Assembly (NCBI RefSeq): GCF_014633365.1
Contig: NC_068338.1
Location: 12,224,616-12,288,615 of the forward strand
DNA: 64,000 bases
Origin: Diospyros lotus
Taxonomy: Eukaryota > Streptophyta > Magnoliopsida > Ericales > Ebenaceae
Direction: 5' to 3'
Part shown: piece by piece, positions 49,012 through 61,963 of the stretch
Layout of the letters: every line of letters begins with the position of its first letter
Numbering within the stretch: position 1 is the stretch's first letter
Program-made: the position numbers and the translations under genes
The notes under the pieces: generated by a model
What the model was told of the DNA's origin: nothing
The model's input: the letters and a program-made list of their open reading frames with translations, nothing else
Databases searched by the model: none

Positions 49012-49360
49012 TAATACAAATGTAAATTTTGTCAAAAATAGTATCCCGATGCTATATCTCGAGTAAAATTGCATTTATCTAGTCAGACAGGGTATGATGT
49101 TATGGTTTGTCCAAGTGTGCTAGATGAGGTAGAATCTTTAGTTGTTATTGCTATTGGGGGTGGTAGTAAAAAGGCAAAATTATCTACTGAAAGTTCCAGA
49201 ACTAGTCAAGAAACTTTGTCAAGTTTACTACAAACTTTAATACCTTCCATATACAGCAAAAAGGATAAGGATACAGTGGACATGAAAATAGCTCAACATT
49301 TTTTTTAATAATATTTCTTTTAATGTTATTCAAACTCCTACTTTTATTGAGATTGTTGTT
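49012..49360 (+). pseudogene. hAT transposase relic, BED finger
   Basis: Starting ~49016 the frame reads CKFCQK, a stop, then AISRVKLHLSSQTGYDVMVC, the Cys pair and His region of a BED zinc finger, which binds DNA at the N-terminus of plant hAT transposases. It continues VLDEVESLVV..., then DTVDMKIAQHFF. After a frameshift comes NISFNVIQTPTFIEIV, matching the start of the hAT catalytic region. The rest of the transposase is absent. Confidence 0.65.
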
Positions 49361-49900
49361 GCCAAAATACAATAATAGAAACTTCATCGGAGTGAGGGAA
49401 ATCGTTGTTTAAAGCCAAGAGAGATATTGGTCTCCAAAAGTACAACAACTGAAAGGGCTCTCTCGGAGAGAAGGCACCCCGAGAGAAGAATGCTATGAAA
49501 AGGCTGAGAAAGCCTTACAAATAGGGCCCCTTAGAGAGGAAGCGTCTCTTGGAGAAAGCTAGATCTCTCAAAGAGGCAGCGTCTCTCGGAAAGGTACGAT
49601 TGGCCCTATAACACCCCACTTTTTTGGCGTGCTATATCTTAGGATAATTTTGGGATAATAATTTTTTTTATTTAAAACTAATACTAAACCAAACATACAT
49701 GACTCCTTCACGTGAGTCATTTTTCTTGAGATAATTTTACCTCAATTCCTATTTCACCTTATCTCATTATCCATCATCAAAATCAAATGTTGAAATTTTC
49801 AAATTCTATTCTCCAAAAGCATTAATCGAACCATCCTAGGATTCACGATCTATACTAAATCATACCTAACTCGATCATTCTCAATTTTCACTAGTACCCC

Positions 49901-52900
49901 TGTAACGCCCCGCTCCCACTTACGGGTGTTACTCGTGAATAATCACCCGAATTGTCCACCTGCCCGGCCTTTGGCGAATGGTGGACCATGTTTCAAGACG
50001 AAACGCCCTAGGTGGGAACTAGGCTAGTCCTTCCCTTCGCTGAATCCTAGGATTCACTAGCAGAATTGGGCTTTAACCACACCGCATTGGCTATGAAGAA
50101 AATCTCATTTAGACGCCCAATCGCCGTTTTCTCAATTTTTTTATTTAATTCTTTTCCATCCAAGAATTTTACCGGGCTCCATAAATCACCATTTAAATCA
50201 ATCCATTGATTGATTACTAATTTTGGAGGAAAAACTCAAATTTTCAATTTTTCCAAAATTTCGGCATTTTCTCCAAAAATCCCGAAAAATCCCTTTATTT
50301 TGAAATTTCCTCCGGGGCCCAAAATCAATTAAGAATTGCCCCAATTTCTCCAAAAATTCCAAATTTAAAAAAAAATTTGGCCGGCGGGGCCCACTGTCGC
50401 GCCCGGGGCCCCACGATGCGCCCGTAATGCGGGCCGCGCGCCCGCGCGGGGCCGCACGCCCGCGCGCATCCGTGACGCGGGGCCGCACGCCCGTACGGGG
50501 CAGCGCGCCCGTGCGCGCGCCTGCAGCCTCCTGCTGCCTTTTTCACTTCTCTAATTCTCTTTTTTTTTTCTTTGGGCTTTAAAAACCCAAATTTCCCAAA
50601 AATTTAAAATATATATAAATACTACACTTCCATCAAATTTAGCCTATTTTCTCCAAAAATTAAGGCTTAAACCACACCCTTGATGCTTCCACAACAACTC
50701 ATACCAAAGTGAGATTTAACCTAGGCTTCAACATGCCATAAACCTCAATCTCATTTCAATTTAAAATCAACACTTCAACGAAAATGCACCCATAGCTTTG
50801 GCTTTAAAAAGTCATTATCAATCAAATGAGTCTTACATCTCATAAATCAAACACAATCACATAGGCTTCCATAAGCCATAAATTTACAACAAAAATAATT
50901 AAACACCATGAGCTTCCCACCACAAGCTTGCACCATTTTCTTCTCTCTTTTGACATGAGAACAACCTACAAGGGGAGGATAAAACCTCATGAGCTTAAAA
51001 GCTCAGTAAGGGTGCATATGCAAGGTAAATAAAAGCATAACAAGTCTATGTAATGACAAATGCATGCAAGTATGGTTAGGTCATTCCATCCTCACAACCC
51101 AACATGGTTTGAGGCATCAACCTACCATTTCTTTCCCACCCCATGGCCATAGGTCTCATGAACAAGTAAAGCATGCAAAAAGATACATAAAAATTTATGC
51201 AACCTACTTACAATGCAATGCAAGGCCTCCACCACTTGGGGCCATCCCTTACCTCTTCTTGAATATTTAAATCTCCATTTCAAGAGAGCTTCTATCTTCA
51301 TTATCTCCCATCTAAGATGGCATTCCAAAAGATATTTACTTTCCTTGCATACAAGAACACTAAATAAGGAGAAGAAGAATGAGACTTACCTTGATTCCTT
51401 CTTCATTTCTTCTCCCTTTCCTCTCATTTCTTCTTTCTTTTCTTTCATTCAAATGGCCAAAGGGAAAACAAGTCTTCCATACTTGCCCTTATATACTACC
51501 ATTTTCCAATTTCAAGAATGGATCTTCACCATCCATTTAAAGCACAATCCATGTGCTTAAGGGAGACTTAATCTCAACCATCCATTTCAAATAAACAAGA
51601 CTTCTCTCTAGGAGAAAACACACTTTTAAATAGGTTGGCAATCCATGCCATTTACTCTTTTTAAATCCCCACCATTGGATTTATTCTCTATTTCAAGAAT
51701 ACATCTCAACCATTGAACCCCTCTTGAAAATTTCATTTCTTTCTCATTTACTTTAATGAGACAATTTTCATATCCATTTTCAAGACTTAAATATAAGCCA
51801 TTGGATATATCTCACCTTTTCAAGACTTGATCCTAACCCTTGGATCATTTAGTCTTCCAATACCATAATTAGCCATTTTCTCAAATATTTATTTTGACTA
51901 ATTTCAACAAATCAACTTGAGTGACTAATTTCACTCTTTCTCATTTAAATAAATCCTCCCATTTTCACTCATAAATGAGTGAATAATTTCCATTTCTTTT
52001 GTATTTTCTTTTTAGGCAACAACATCATGGCTTGCATTTAACACTAGAAAGACCATTTACTTTCCAATTTTGAATTTCATCTAAATGCCTATTCTTGATT
52101 CACAAGATTAAGCCATGTGTCACTAACCACCATCTCTCATTTCTCATTTCTTTCCCATTTAAATTAATGGGACTAATTTCTACCATCACATGAGAGACCA
52201 CTTGAAAGACATAAATGCTTTCTTTCCCTTTAAATAAATCCCATATTTTCCAAACATTAATGGGTGACCATTTTCCCATTTTCCTTTTGCATTTACTTAA
52301 AGCTCATATTTTTCAAGGCATTAATGGTGACCATTTACCATTTTCTTTTGGATTTATTTTAATCCATATAATTATGCCTCTCATTAAATGCTTGAAAGAC
52401 CAATTAACTTTTCTTTTGCATTTAATTAAATCTCTCATTTATACTTGAACCACAAAATGCCAAGTGTCACAACAAGACACTAACCTTGATTTCCAAGTCT
52501 TTATCTTGGTCATTCATGTGGCATTACCACATTAATTCACTAACTTAGGGAAAATTTAATTATTCTCCTCAAATAATTTAATATCCACTATTTTCCCTAT
52601 TTCCAAAATTAATTTCCTTCATGGAATCACTCCAAAATTCCCAAATACTATTTGTGAATTTATTAATCCCACATATCTCCTCATAAATACCAAATTGGGA
52701 TTTTTATTCACTTAGACACCTAATTCCACATAGGAATTATTTTTAATTTATCAAAATACCTTTTTATTGGATTTCTCTTTCCAAATTACCAAAATACCCT
52801 TCTCATGGACATTCTCAATCTCAAGGATCCATCTCCTTCTCAAGGGCATTTTTGGAAGTTTACTTACTTCCTTTCCTATTCTCTTAACACCGGTTACACC

Positions 52901-52910
52901 AGGTGTTACA
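49901..52910. mobile_element. Complete solo LTR, family C, 3,010 bp, TSD ACCCC
   Basis: It begins TGTAACGCCCC and ends AGGTGTTACA, with ACCCC at 49896-49900 and 52911-52915. The fragments at 1-319 and 9360-11503 are other copies of the same LTR. A TATATAAGG-like box is seen on the minus strand near 51488. The LTR is AT-rich except for a very GC-rich patch (50385-50525). A short inward block CTCATGAGCTTAAAAGCTCA at ~50980 is partly palindromic. No coding capacity; open frames in it are not genes. Confidence 0.92.
50385..50525. repeat. CpG-dense GC-rich patch in the solo LTR
   Basis: About 140 bases are composed mostly of GCCCG, GCGCG and GGGGCC units, including three variants of 'ggggccgcacgcccg'. 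Flanks are AT-rich. The older copy B has the same patch with most CpG lost. Confidence 0.85.
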
Positions 52911-55116
52911 ACCCCTAAGTCTCCAATCGAGGTTTTTACTAGTAGCAGAACTTAAATATATGGGTTACATAACATACATTCAATTTATCATACACTTTGC
53001 TAAATGCCATTTCATGCCTCATTCAGCCTTGTCTCTGGTACAATCTCTATCTGGAATGTTTGAATATTTCAAAGATAAAGCCCAAGTTAGATGATGGATC
53101 ATCTAAGTAAAAGAATAATAAACATATCTCGTGCATGGATGCAATTATGCAAAATGTCTTATTCCTTATCTTAGTTTGGGTCGACCACACCCAACTATTG
53201 CTCCCCATTTTTACAGCCTCCTTACCAAGTCGAGGTGTATGGGTGCACCCTTGGCAGAGTAGCGGTGCCAATCCATAATCCCAAACCCTTTACGCGATGC
53301 ATGATCAATAGTATCATCGTGAACATATGCACATTTCATCATCAATACATGTAAATGCAATCTACATGTTATATTCACATCAATACATGACAACATGATA
53401 AAATCATTTACTTAAAATTGGGTTTTGAGATGAATAACTCACATTCTCAAGCTTATTGGGCTATCTCAATATTCACGCATTGACTCAAAATACGTGTATC
53501 ATCTCGATTTGCATACCAACCTCAAAATTAGCACAAGTCACTTCAACTTAAGTCTCAAAGCACCTTAATCATCATATTTATTTGAATAAGCATTAAAACC
53601 TATTTTTCATAATTTCTTGCATTTTCTTATTTTTCTCTATTTTTACCTATTTTTCCTCAATAAATCCAAACTAAATATGTCTCAATTATTTTCTCAAATA
53701 TTTTACTATAAAAATTCATAAAATAATATTCCTGAATTTCTAAAATTTTCTCAAAAATTTTACTCACCTTGAAGGTTTATCTCTGAAAATTACGGTTTCA
53801 CAGCAAGTGGCCTAGGTTTCTGAAGAAAATACGAGTTTTAGTAAATCTAACCTCCAAAAATTTTACATAGGATTGAAGGGAATTAAATATGGGTCATAAC
53901 TGAAAAATTTGGATGAAAAAGGGCCCCACATGCGCCCTCACGTGCCCTTTGAACCTAAAGGTCCCTCTCTTCCCCCTCTAAAGGAATATTAAAAAAAAGG
54001 GGCTTACCTTGCCTTTTTTTTTTTTTTTTTCTGACTGTTTGGGATTTATTCCTATGAAGACCTGAAACTCCGTCGAGGCTCTTTCACTTCGCTTTTCCTC
54101 CAATTCCTTCCCTTCTTGTTGCAAAATTTTCTCCCTTCTCTCAAGAACAAGCTCTTCACCTTAGAATCCCTCAAGTTTCAAAATCCCTTGGAATGATTTG
54201 AGAATGACTCATGGTCTTTTTTTATAGATTTCTCGGACTAATCACATGACGCCACTTATCTCTTGATAAGCTTTGGATTCCAAAGACTCAAAACTAGAAT
54301 TGAATGTTGTTTGAAATCCAAATCCATATTGGTTTGAGTTTTGAAATCTACCAATCACATGACGCCACTTGTCCCTTGATAAGGTTTGTACTCCAAAGAG
54401 TCAAAACTAGAATTGAATGTTGCTTGAAATCCAAAGCCATATTGGATTGAGTTTTGAAATCCGAAACTAATACCCCACGCTTGTTCCAAATACCATTCTG
54501 GCCCTTATTTCAAGTCCTCAAGCTTTGATATTTTATCACATGAACTCCTAATTTAATCCTTATTTCATTTGGGTAATTCTTTAATTACAATTACACCCTT
54601 AAACATCAAATTAATTCTCATTTTCCATCTTTATTACCTTTGAGAATTATTTAAATTGAAAATACACTCTTTAACGTCCAATTAATTTGCATTACAATAC
54701 TGAAAATACAAAATTAATAATTCATAACTTATTCAATAAGGAAGATTTCACCCTGGTGTCCTCACCGGGCTATTGATTCATCCAAAAACCACCTCAGGGT
54801 TGATCCTTACGTGAAACCAGAGCCCCCTTCAAGTTCCGTTTATTTTTCGGAAGTCTCCTATGATGATTCAATTTTTTAACCTGAATTAAAGCGGTATTTT
54901 AGCTATACCAAAAACCGTCTCAATTTTGATTTCTTCTGATACCATAAATTCTATCTTGGGATGCTCGTTGAGACCATATCTGTTTTCTTAGACAATTACA
55001 CTCTGGGACATTTCTTGTAGTCGATTCAGTACTTGTAACTGCTATCAAGACAATTTTTTGGTATTATAAACTTACTTAAATTATGTGACAAGCTCATGAA
55101 AATATGGGATCTTACA

Positions 55117-58100
55117 TTCTCTCCTTGTTATAAAAACTGCGTCCTCGAAATTTGCCATATGTTTTAAATCTCAAAATTTCATCATCGAAATTAACACCGA
55201 CTAATGAAATATCTAGGGTTGAACATACCTTAATATCTTATTTCATATAATCCTATTGTAGCTCTTCACAAGTAATCTCCTATCCCAAGGAAAACTATAT
55301 CGTCTATAATCATCTCTTAATCACAAGATCTTTGGTGTGTATATCCTATTCGAAATTTGAGGATACCATTGCGCATCTCAAAATTAGAACCCTTGGGTTG
55401 CCCATGCTCACTAATCCCTATACAAGTACACTTGTCAACCATGCATGCCTTTCAAATTTCTCTTTCAAGGCCTATAACCACATATCCCGATCCTTGAGCC
55501 ACGAGTCCCAACCTGAGCTACCATCCCAGTCAGTACACACATGAGCCCACGACTCTCATATCATCAACTAGTTTGCTTTCACCAAATCATCAATATCACT
55601 TCTCTATTGCCCTTTTTTTTTTCTTTTTTCTTTTTATTTTCTTTTTTCTTCCTTTGTTTTTCTTCTCCGCGAACACTTGCACCAGCCACCGCCACCCCTG
55701 GCCTTCGCTGCAGCCGCTGCAACTGCCTATGGCCAGCACATCGACCTCTCGATTGCCTCCACCGACCGACGCCTCCACCGCCTTAGCCATGACCTCCTAA
55801 GCGCATAGCGCCCCCGCCGCTCCAACCAACCGTTGCCACCTTCGGCCGCCTCCAGTAGTCGTGCGATCACCGATCGGACCATTGCGACCACCCTCTACCA
55901 TCATCGATCGCCCTTGTCGGCCAGATCCAGCCTCACTGCCGCCTGCGCCTGCTTCTTCGTGCAGCCACCGATCACGTCTTGGCCTTACCAGCCGCTATCG
56001 CGACCAACGCCACCTCTGCCTCTCATCGGATCTCCCTCACCACCGGTTGCCCTCACTAGATCAGCCACTGCTTGCCTCGGAACTGCCCGACCGCCTTATT
56101 GTTTCTAGATCTGAAATCAGATCAGGGTCGACCCAACCTGATTAGATCCAACCCATACCTGATCTGACCCATCCAATTAGATCTGATCCATACCTGATTT
56201 GTTTAGATCTTGACATAACTCAGATCTATCATGCCAAGAATCCAGTTTCGATGTGGTGCCTGCATAGTCTTGAATAGAGGATGCATTCCTTAGTGCATTT
56301 TTGCCCCTTACTTCGGTCATACGGAAAGTGCTATTCATTTTGCTACCATCTATTATGTTTTCGGTGCCAGAAATGCCTCCAACCTTCTGGCCCATCTTTC
56401 TTTAGGTGACCGGTTTAGGGCTGCCGATACACTCTTCATTGAAGCTCAAGCCTAGCTTCAGAATCCCGTCTATGGTTGTGTATCCCATATTCTTGCTCTT
56501 TAACAATAGGTTAGTGATCTGCAATCTTATCGAGCTCTACTATAGGATTTACTTTTCGCAACCTATTCTGCACATCGCCGACCTGTTCCAAATTGGTCTC
56601 TCCCACAACCTGATCAAAACCCAAACTGAAGCTTCAAACTTCCCATCATCCCAGGGAACGTCCCTCTTCTTAGTTTCCTAGAGGCTGCTCCTCTACCCTG
56701 TCGATACTAGTAGTAGCCAAAGCCCACTCCGAGAGGACATCGATGAGCTCGGACCCGTCGTGTTTGGCAATCATCATCGACACTGAGCATCGGCAACATT
56801 ATCAGTTCTATGGTTTGATTTTTTTTTTTTTTTTTTGGTACTATCTCATGGTTTGGATCTCTTATAAATATTTTGAACATATGGAATGAAAGTTATGTTT
56901 TGGTTACTCTAATATCTCATTCCCTTGTCTTACCCTTGATTGCATAACAATCTTAAAATATCCCAGCCTCTTGCAATAATTCTTGAAATCGATGTAAAGA
57001 TACTAATTCTTAATTATCACCTTATTTAAAACCTGATAATTTTCATCCTTAGTCAAGCCACACATAGCTAAGCATCAAATAACCTTAAGCTGTTGATAGT
57101 GAATTTATTTATCGAGAAAATAATTCCAATACGTCTTCCGAGAATACATTCTGGTAGTTCTCTCATTACCTCAATTTCTTACGATTTTTCATTGACCGCA
57201 AGTGCCTGTACCATATATTAACATGCTCCTTATATTCATAACTTCCTACCTTCACCTTAAATGATTGCTTTAAAGATTTCTCACAATTATCGGAACAACA
57301 ATCCATAGCCATGCCACCAGCTAGTGGCACACCTCGCACTCTAGTTCATTGGGAGTTGAACCCCATATAAGGTACAAACCCTATTGTATTGTTCTAGATC
57401 TTCAGCATTTGATCATCTCCTATACCGTTTGCTATGACGCTTTGGTTGACGGGTCTCTTGTACCTTACCATAAGCCATCCACCAGGCCTTTGCAGTGGGT
57501 CCTTAGATCCAGACCTGTTCACTTCGAACACCAAATTAGTAGTGTTGTCACGTTGCAAGGGTTCCTTGTCCCATCTCTGCGAGTCATTTTGGATGCACCA
57601 CTATCGCCTCATCAACTAGTGTAACTCACACGCCATCACTTGTCCACCTTTGATCTCTCACTCGACCCAATCCCGAGGATCCTTGATCTACGCATCTCTT
57701 CTTCAGAGTCACTAAATGTTCCTCGAAAATACTTATCATTTGATCCTAACTCAACAGCTAGGTTATGTCACATAAGACTAATTTCTCATGATTCGGTTAT
57801 TCTTGATAACTACCGGTTATCCTATCATTCATTGCAATGTTTTCGATTAATGACCTCAAATCAATAGTCTCCAAATCTCATAATTCCATATTCATGATTA
57901 CTGAATCATCCTTATGTCCGAACCATATTATCGGATCCTACCTTTCATAGCTTAGGTTATTCCGACCAGCTATTCTATTGCTTAACAAGGTTAGAATCCT
58001 CAAATCAATAATTTTTTAGACTTTAGTTGACAATCTTTGAATCTATACATAGGGATTTCATTCTACGAACCATCAGTTTCTTTCCCCCCCTAGTCTCCAC

Positions 58101-58275
58101 TTTGGGTTCTTACTAACTAGCTCTAACCGTATTGGATCACCTTAAGTCTCCAAGTTGCTATTCCCTAAATCTCCAAATAAGGCTATGCTATGAGAGTCCC
58201 CAACTAAAATAATAATTAATCTCCAAGTTAGATTTTTCTCAGTCTCTAAATAAAATTTCGCTCTGACATGAATTA
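55117..58275 (-). other. Non-coding interior of the LARD-like element
   Basis: Between the polypurine tract (55117-55132) and the primer-binding site (58260-58271) I find no gag, protease, reverse transcriptase or integrase motif in any frame. The sequence includes a poly-pyrimidine run (55605-55670), a GC-rich segment (55670-56105), a block of GATCTGACCCAT-like repeats (56105-56210), a T-run at 56820 and AT-rich sequence to the right. The open frames at 55541-56145, 56406-56681 and 57349-57624 have no recognisable product. Confidence 0.7.
55670..56105. other. GC-rich segment, possible captured sequence
   Basis: This stretch is rich in CCACCG, CGACC and GCCGC, unlike the AT-rich DNA around it. 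Plus-strand frames give Pro/Ser/Ala/Arg-rich peptides; the minus strand gives Gly/Ala/Arg-rich ones. Neither shows a domain. It looks like the 5' end of a plant gene in composition, but capture is inference. Confidence 0.45.
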
Positions 58276-60919
58276 TATCAGGGTCCCATAACTCAATACT
58301 AAACCAAACATACATGGCTCCTTCATGTGAGATGTTTTTCTTGAGATAATTTTACCTCAATTCCTATTTCACCTTATCTCAATATCCATCATCAAAATCA
58401 AACGTCAAAATTTTCAAATTCTATTATGCAAAAGCATTAATCTAACCATCCTAGGATTCTCGATCTATACTAAATCATTCCTAACTTGATCATTCTCAAT
58501 TTCCATACATCTATCTCGAAAGAGAATCATCATACACATCAAATGCGGGAGCTAGAATCGAACCTAACATCTTAACATTAATCACAAATCAATTCTTATA
58601 TCCTCATGTACCATAAATAAGATTATACATCACAATTCCTCAAAACGTTCAGAATTCGAAGTAGTAAAACTTAAATACATGGGCTATATAACATACATTC
58701 AATTTATCATGCACTTTGCTAAGTGCTATTTCATGCCTCATTCATCATCTTTTCTGCTACATTCTCCATCTGGAACGTTTGAATATTCCAGGGGTAAAAC
58801 CCAAGTTAGATGATGAATCATCTAAGTAAGAGAACAATAAATATATCTCTTGCATAGATGCAATTATGCAAAATGTCTTATTCCTTATCTTAGTTTGGGT
58901 CGACCACACCCAATTGCTGCTCCCCATTTTTACAGTCTCCTTATCAGGCCGAGGTGTATGGGCGCACCCTTGGTAGAGCAGTGGTGCCAGTCCATAATCC
59001 CAAACCCTTATGCGATGCATGATCAATAATATCATCATAAACATATGCACATTTCATCATCAATACATGTAAATGCAATCCACATGATATATTCACATCA
59101 AGGCATGACAACATGATAAAATCATTTACTTAAAATTGGGTTTTGAGTTGAACCACTCACCTTCTCAAGCTTATCGGCTACCTCGATATTCACGCCTTGC
59201 TTCGAAATACATGTATCATCTCTATTTGCGTACCAACCTCAAAATTTGCACAAGTCACTTCAACTTAAGTTTCAAAACATCCTAATCATCATATTTATTT
59301 AGATAAGCTTTAAAACCTATTTTTTCATAATTTCTTGCATTTTCTTATTTTTCTCTCTATTTCTTCCTATTTTTCCTGAATAAATTCAAACTAAATATTT
59401 CTCAATTATTTTCTCAAATATTTTACTATAAAAATTCATAAAATAATATTGCTAAATTTTTGGAATTTTCTCAAAAATATTACTCACCTTGAAGGTTTAT
59501 CTTTAGAAGTTACAGTTTCATAACAAGCGGCCTAGATTTCTGTAGAAAACACGAGTTTTAGTAAACTTAACCTCCAAAACTTTTACATAGGGTTGAAAGG
59601 AATTAAATATGGGTCATAATTGAAAATTTTCGATGAAAATGGGCCCCACATGCGCCTTTTGAATGTGGCTCACGCACCTTCACGCACAGCCATGATAGCA
59701 CTGCATCACTTTCGTATTTCGGCCATATCTACCTCATTTTAACTCCGATTTAACCCCCGTTTGAACCTGCAAGTCCCTTTCTTCCCCCTCTATAGGAATA
59801 TTAAAACAAATTGGTCTTATATTGCCTTTTTTCTTAATGTTTGGGATGAATTTCGACGAAGACCCAAAACTCCGTATAGGCTCGTTCTCCTTCGTTTCTC
59901 CTCCGGTTCCTTCCCTTCTTCTTACAGAATTTTCTCCCCTCTCTCAAGATCAAAATCTTCGCCTTAGAATCCCTCAAGTCTCAAACTCCCTTGGAATGAT
60001 TTGAGAATGACTCATGGTCCTTATTTATAGATTTCTGGAATTAATCATATGACGTCACTTGTCGCTTGATAAGCTTTGAACTCCAAAGACTCAAAACTAG
60101 AATTGAATGTTATTTGAAATCCAAATCCATATTGGTTTGAGTTTTGAAATCCACCAATCACATGACGCCACTTGTCTCCTGATAAGATTTGTACTTCATA
60201 GACTCAAAACTAAAATTGAATGTTGCTTGAAATCCTAAGCCATATTAGATTGAGTTTTGAAATCCCAAACTAATACCCCATGCTTCTTCCAAATGCCATT
60301 TTGGCCCTTATTTCATGTCCTCAAGCTTTGATATTTTCCCACATGAACTCCTAATTTAATACTTATTTCATCGGGGTAATTCTTTAATTACAATTACACC
60401 CTCAAACATCAAATTAATTCTCATTTTACATCTTTATTACCTTTGAGAATTTCTTAAATTGAAAATACACCCTCTAACGTCTAATTAATTTGCATTACAG
60501 TATTGAAAATGCAAAATTAATAATTCATAGCTTACTCGATAAGGATGATTTCGCCCTACTGTCCTCACCAGGCTATTGATTCATCCTGAAACCACCTCAG
60601 GGTTGATCCATACGCTAAACCGGAGCCCCCTCAAGATTTCATTTATTTTTTGGAAGTCTCATATGATGATTCAGTTTTTCAGCTTGAATTGAAGTTGTAT
60701 TTTACCTGTACCGAAAACCATCTCAATTCCAATTTCTTTTGATACCATAAATTCTATCTCAGGATGCTCGTCAAGACCGTACCTGTTTTCTTAGATAATT
60801 ACACTCTGAGGCATTTCCTGCAGTCAATTTGGTACTTGTAACTGCTATTAAGGCAATTTTTTAGTATTCTAAACTTACTTAAATTACGTGGCAACCTCGC
60901 AAAAATATAGGATCTTACA
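58276..60919 (-). mobile_element. 5' LTR of the LARD-like element, intact
   Basis: It is 2,644 bp. On the minus strand it starts TGTAAGATCC and has a TATA box (CTATAAATAAGG) at ~60028-60017. The right flank is GGCCC. Confidence 0.85.
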
Positions 60920-61963
60920 GGCCCAGTGCCTGGATTCGGTAGATGATTCTTGGAAAGGGTCAGAAACACCCTTCGAGGAGGAATCAATCAGCTTTCAGGA
61001 AGAGAATGAGTCTCTTTTAGAAAGGTGCATCAAAGGCCTCGGAAAAGACAAGGGTTCTCTTGGAAGGACAATGATGACCTGGGATAATGATGACCTGGGC
61101 TTAGGTTCTGGAAAAACTACAACATGAGACAAACATTAGAAGACTTGTGGGAAGGATCTCTTGCAAAGACCTTCCAACGGTAACGTCAGTATGGGAAAAA
61201 GGAAAAGCTCGCGAAAAGAACTGTAAAAGACTTTGGAAAGGAAAGTTTGAGAGAATCAAGATTCGGTTACCAAATGTTTTGATCCCACAAATCTCAATGA
61301 TCTCAATTATCGATTGGGACACGTGTGCAATGCCTTGTTGGCCTCTCGAAGAGGCTTCTCGAGAGAGTAATTTCTTGACTATGCAAAGACCTTTATCCGC
61401 TCTCCCCCAAGAGAGCCCATCGGCAGCTGCCAAAAAGTCCCCGAGAGCTCTATCTCCCAAATAACTCTCTTAAAGAGAACTCTCTAACAAAGAGGGAGGG
61501 TACAATAATTGACCCCCACTCTCTATCTTTACCTTTAGGTGAATGCGGAGAGTAGATCCTCTCCGAAAGATCCACCTCAGGGAGTTGATCCGTTTTGGCT
61601 TCTTTTATTTGATTCGTTGTATCCTTAGCCCCCATTGACGGATGACTGTGGCACCTCTCTAGTATGCCTCCACCATTTGGAGTTAGTGTCGAGTACCAGT
61701 TCAAGCTAAGGCTTTAGGCCTTGTAGGTCAATGTAGGGCCCCTCAAGCCGATCTTTCCCTGATTGTAGGCTCTTGTTGAATTTTCTTTGCGTAGGATGGT
61801 CGTCGGGTATCCAGGTTTGTTAAGGGACTTGGCATCAGATTCCAACCACATGTTCGGGTTTGCTGAGAAACTTAACCCTGGATCCTCACAGGGAGTCTAG
61901 GCTATGCACAGCAGCTTAACTCTAGTCAACACCAAGGGGATCCAAGTTGGTTTCCCATAATAA

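Larger units (their letters stand above)
49607..55116 (-). mobile_element. 3' LTR of the LARD-like element, split by a solo LTR
   Basis: Without the 3,010-bp solo LTR it is about 2.5 kb. It matches 58276-60919 along most of its length; about 150 bases present at 58512-58660 in the other LTR are missing or replaced here. Confidence 0.85.
49607..60919 (-). mobile_element. Non-coding LARD-like gypsy element, TSD GGCCC
   Basis: Two related LTRs in minus orientation enclose about 3.2 kb with no gag or pol. The ends read TATAACACCCC (49607) and GATCTTACA (60919). GGCCC flanks both (49602-49606 and 60920-60924). The minus-strand primer-binding site lies at 58271-58260 and the polypurine tract at 55132-55117. 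LTR sequence and priming sites relate it to the chromoviruses nearby. Long LTRs with a non-coding core fit a large retrotransposon derivative that needs proteins from another element. Confidence 0.85.
49354..61504 (-). mobile_element. 3' LTR of a Tat-like gypsy element, split
   Basis: The LTR occupies ~49354-49606 and 60920-61504 (about 830 bp). The right end (GGGAGGGTACA, 61504) is followed by a polypurine tract on the minus strand (GAGAGTGGGGGTCAATTAT), the usual form in Tat elements. Both halves share 'ctctcggagag' and 'cgagagag' phrases. The left end is uncertain by ~30 bases. The element at 49607-60919 inserted at GGCCC. On the minus strand the element body continues from 61505 to beyond 64000. 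Confidence 0.65.

Noticed and set aside
55541..56145. Pro/Ser/Ala-rich plus frames in the LARD-like interior
   Set aside because: They start in a poly-pyrimidine run, have no domain, and run against the element's direction. Kept only as a composition finding.
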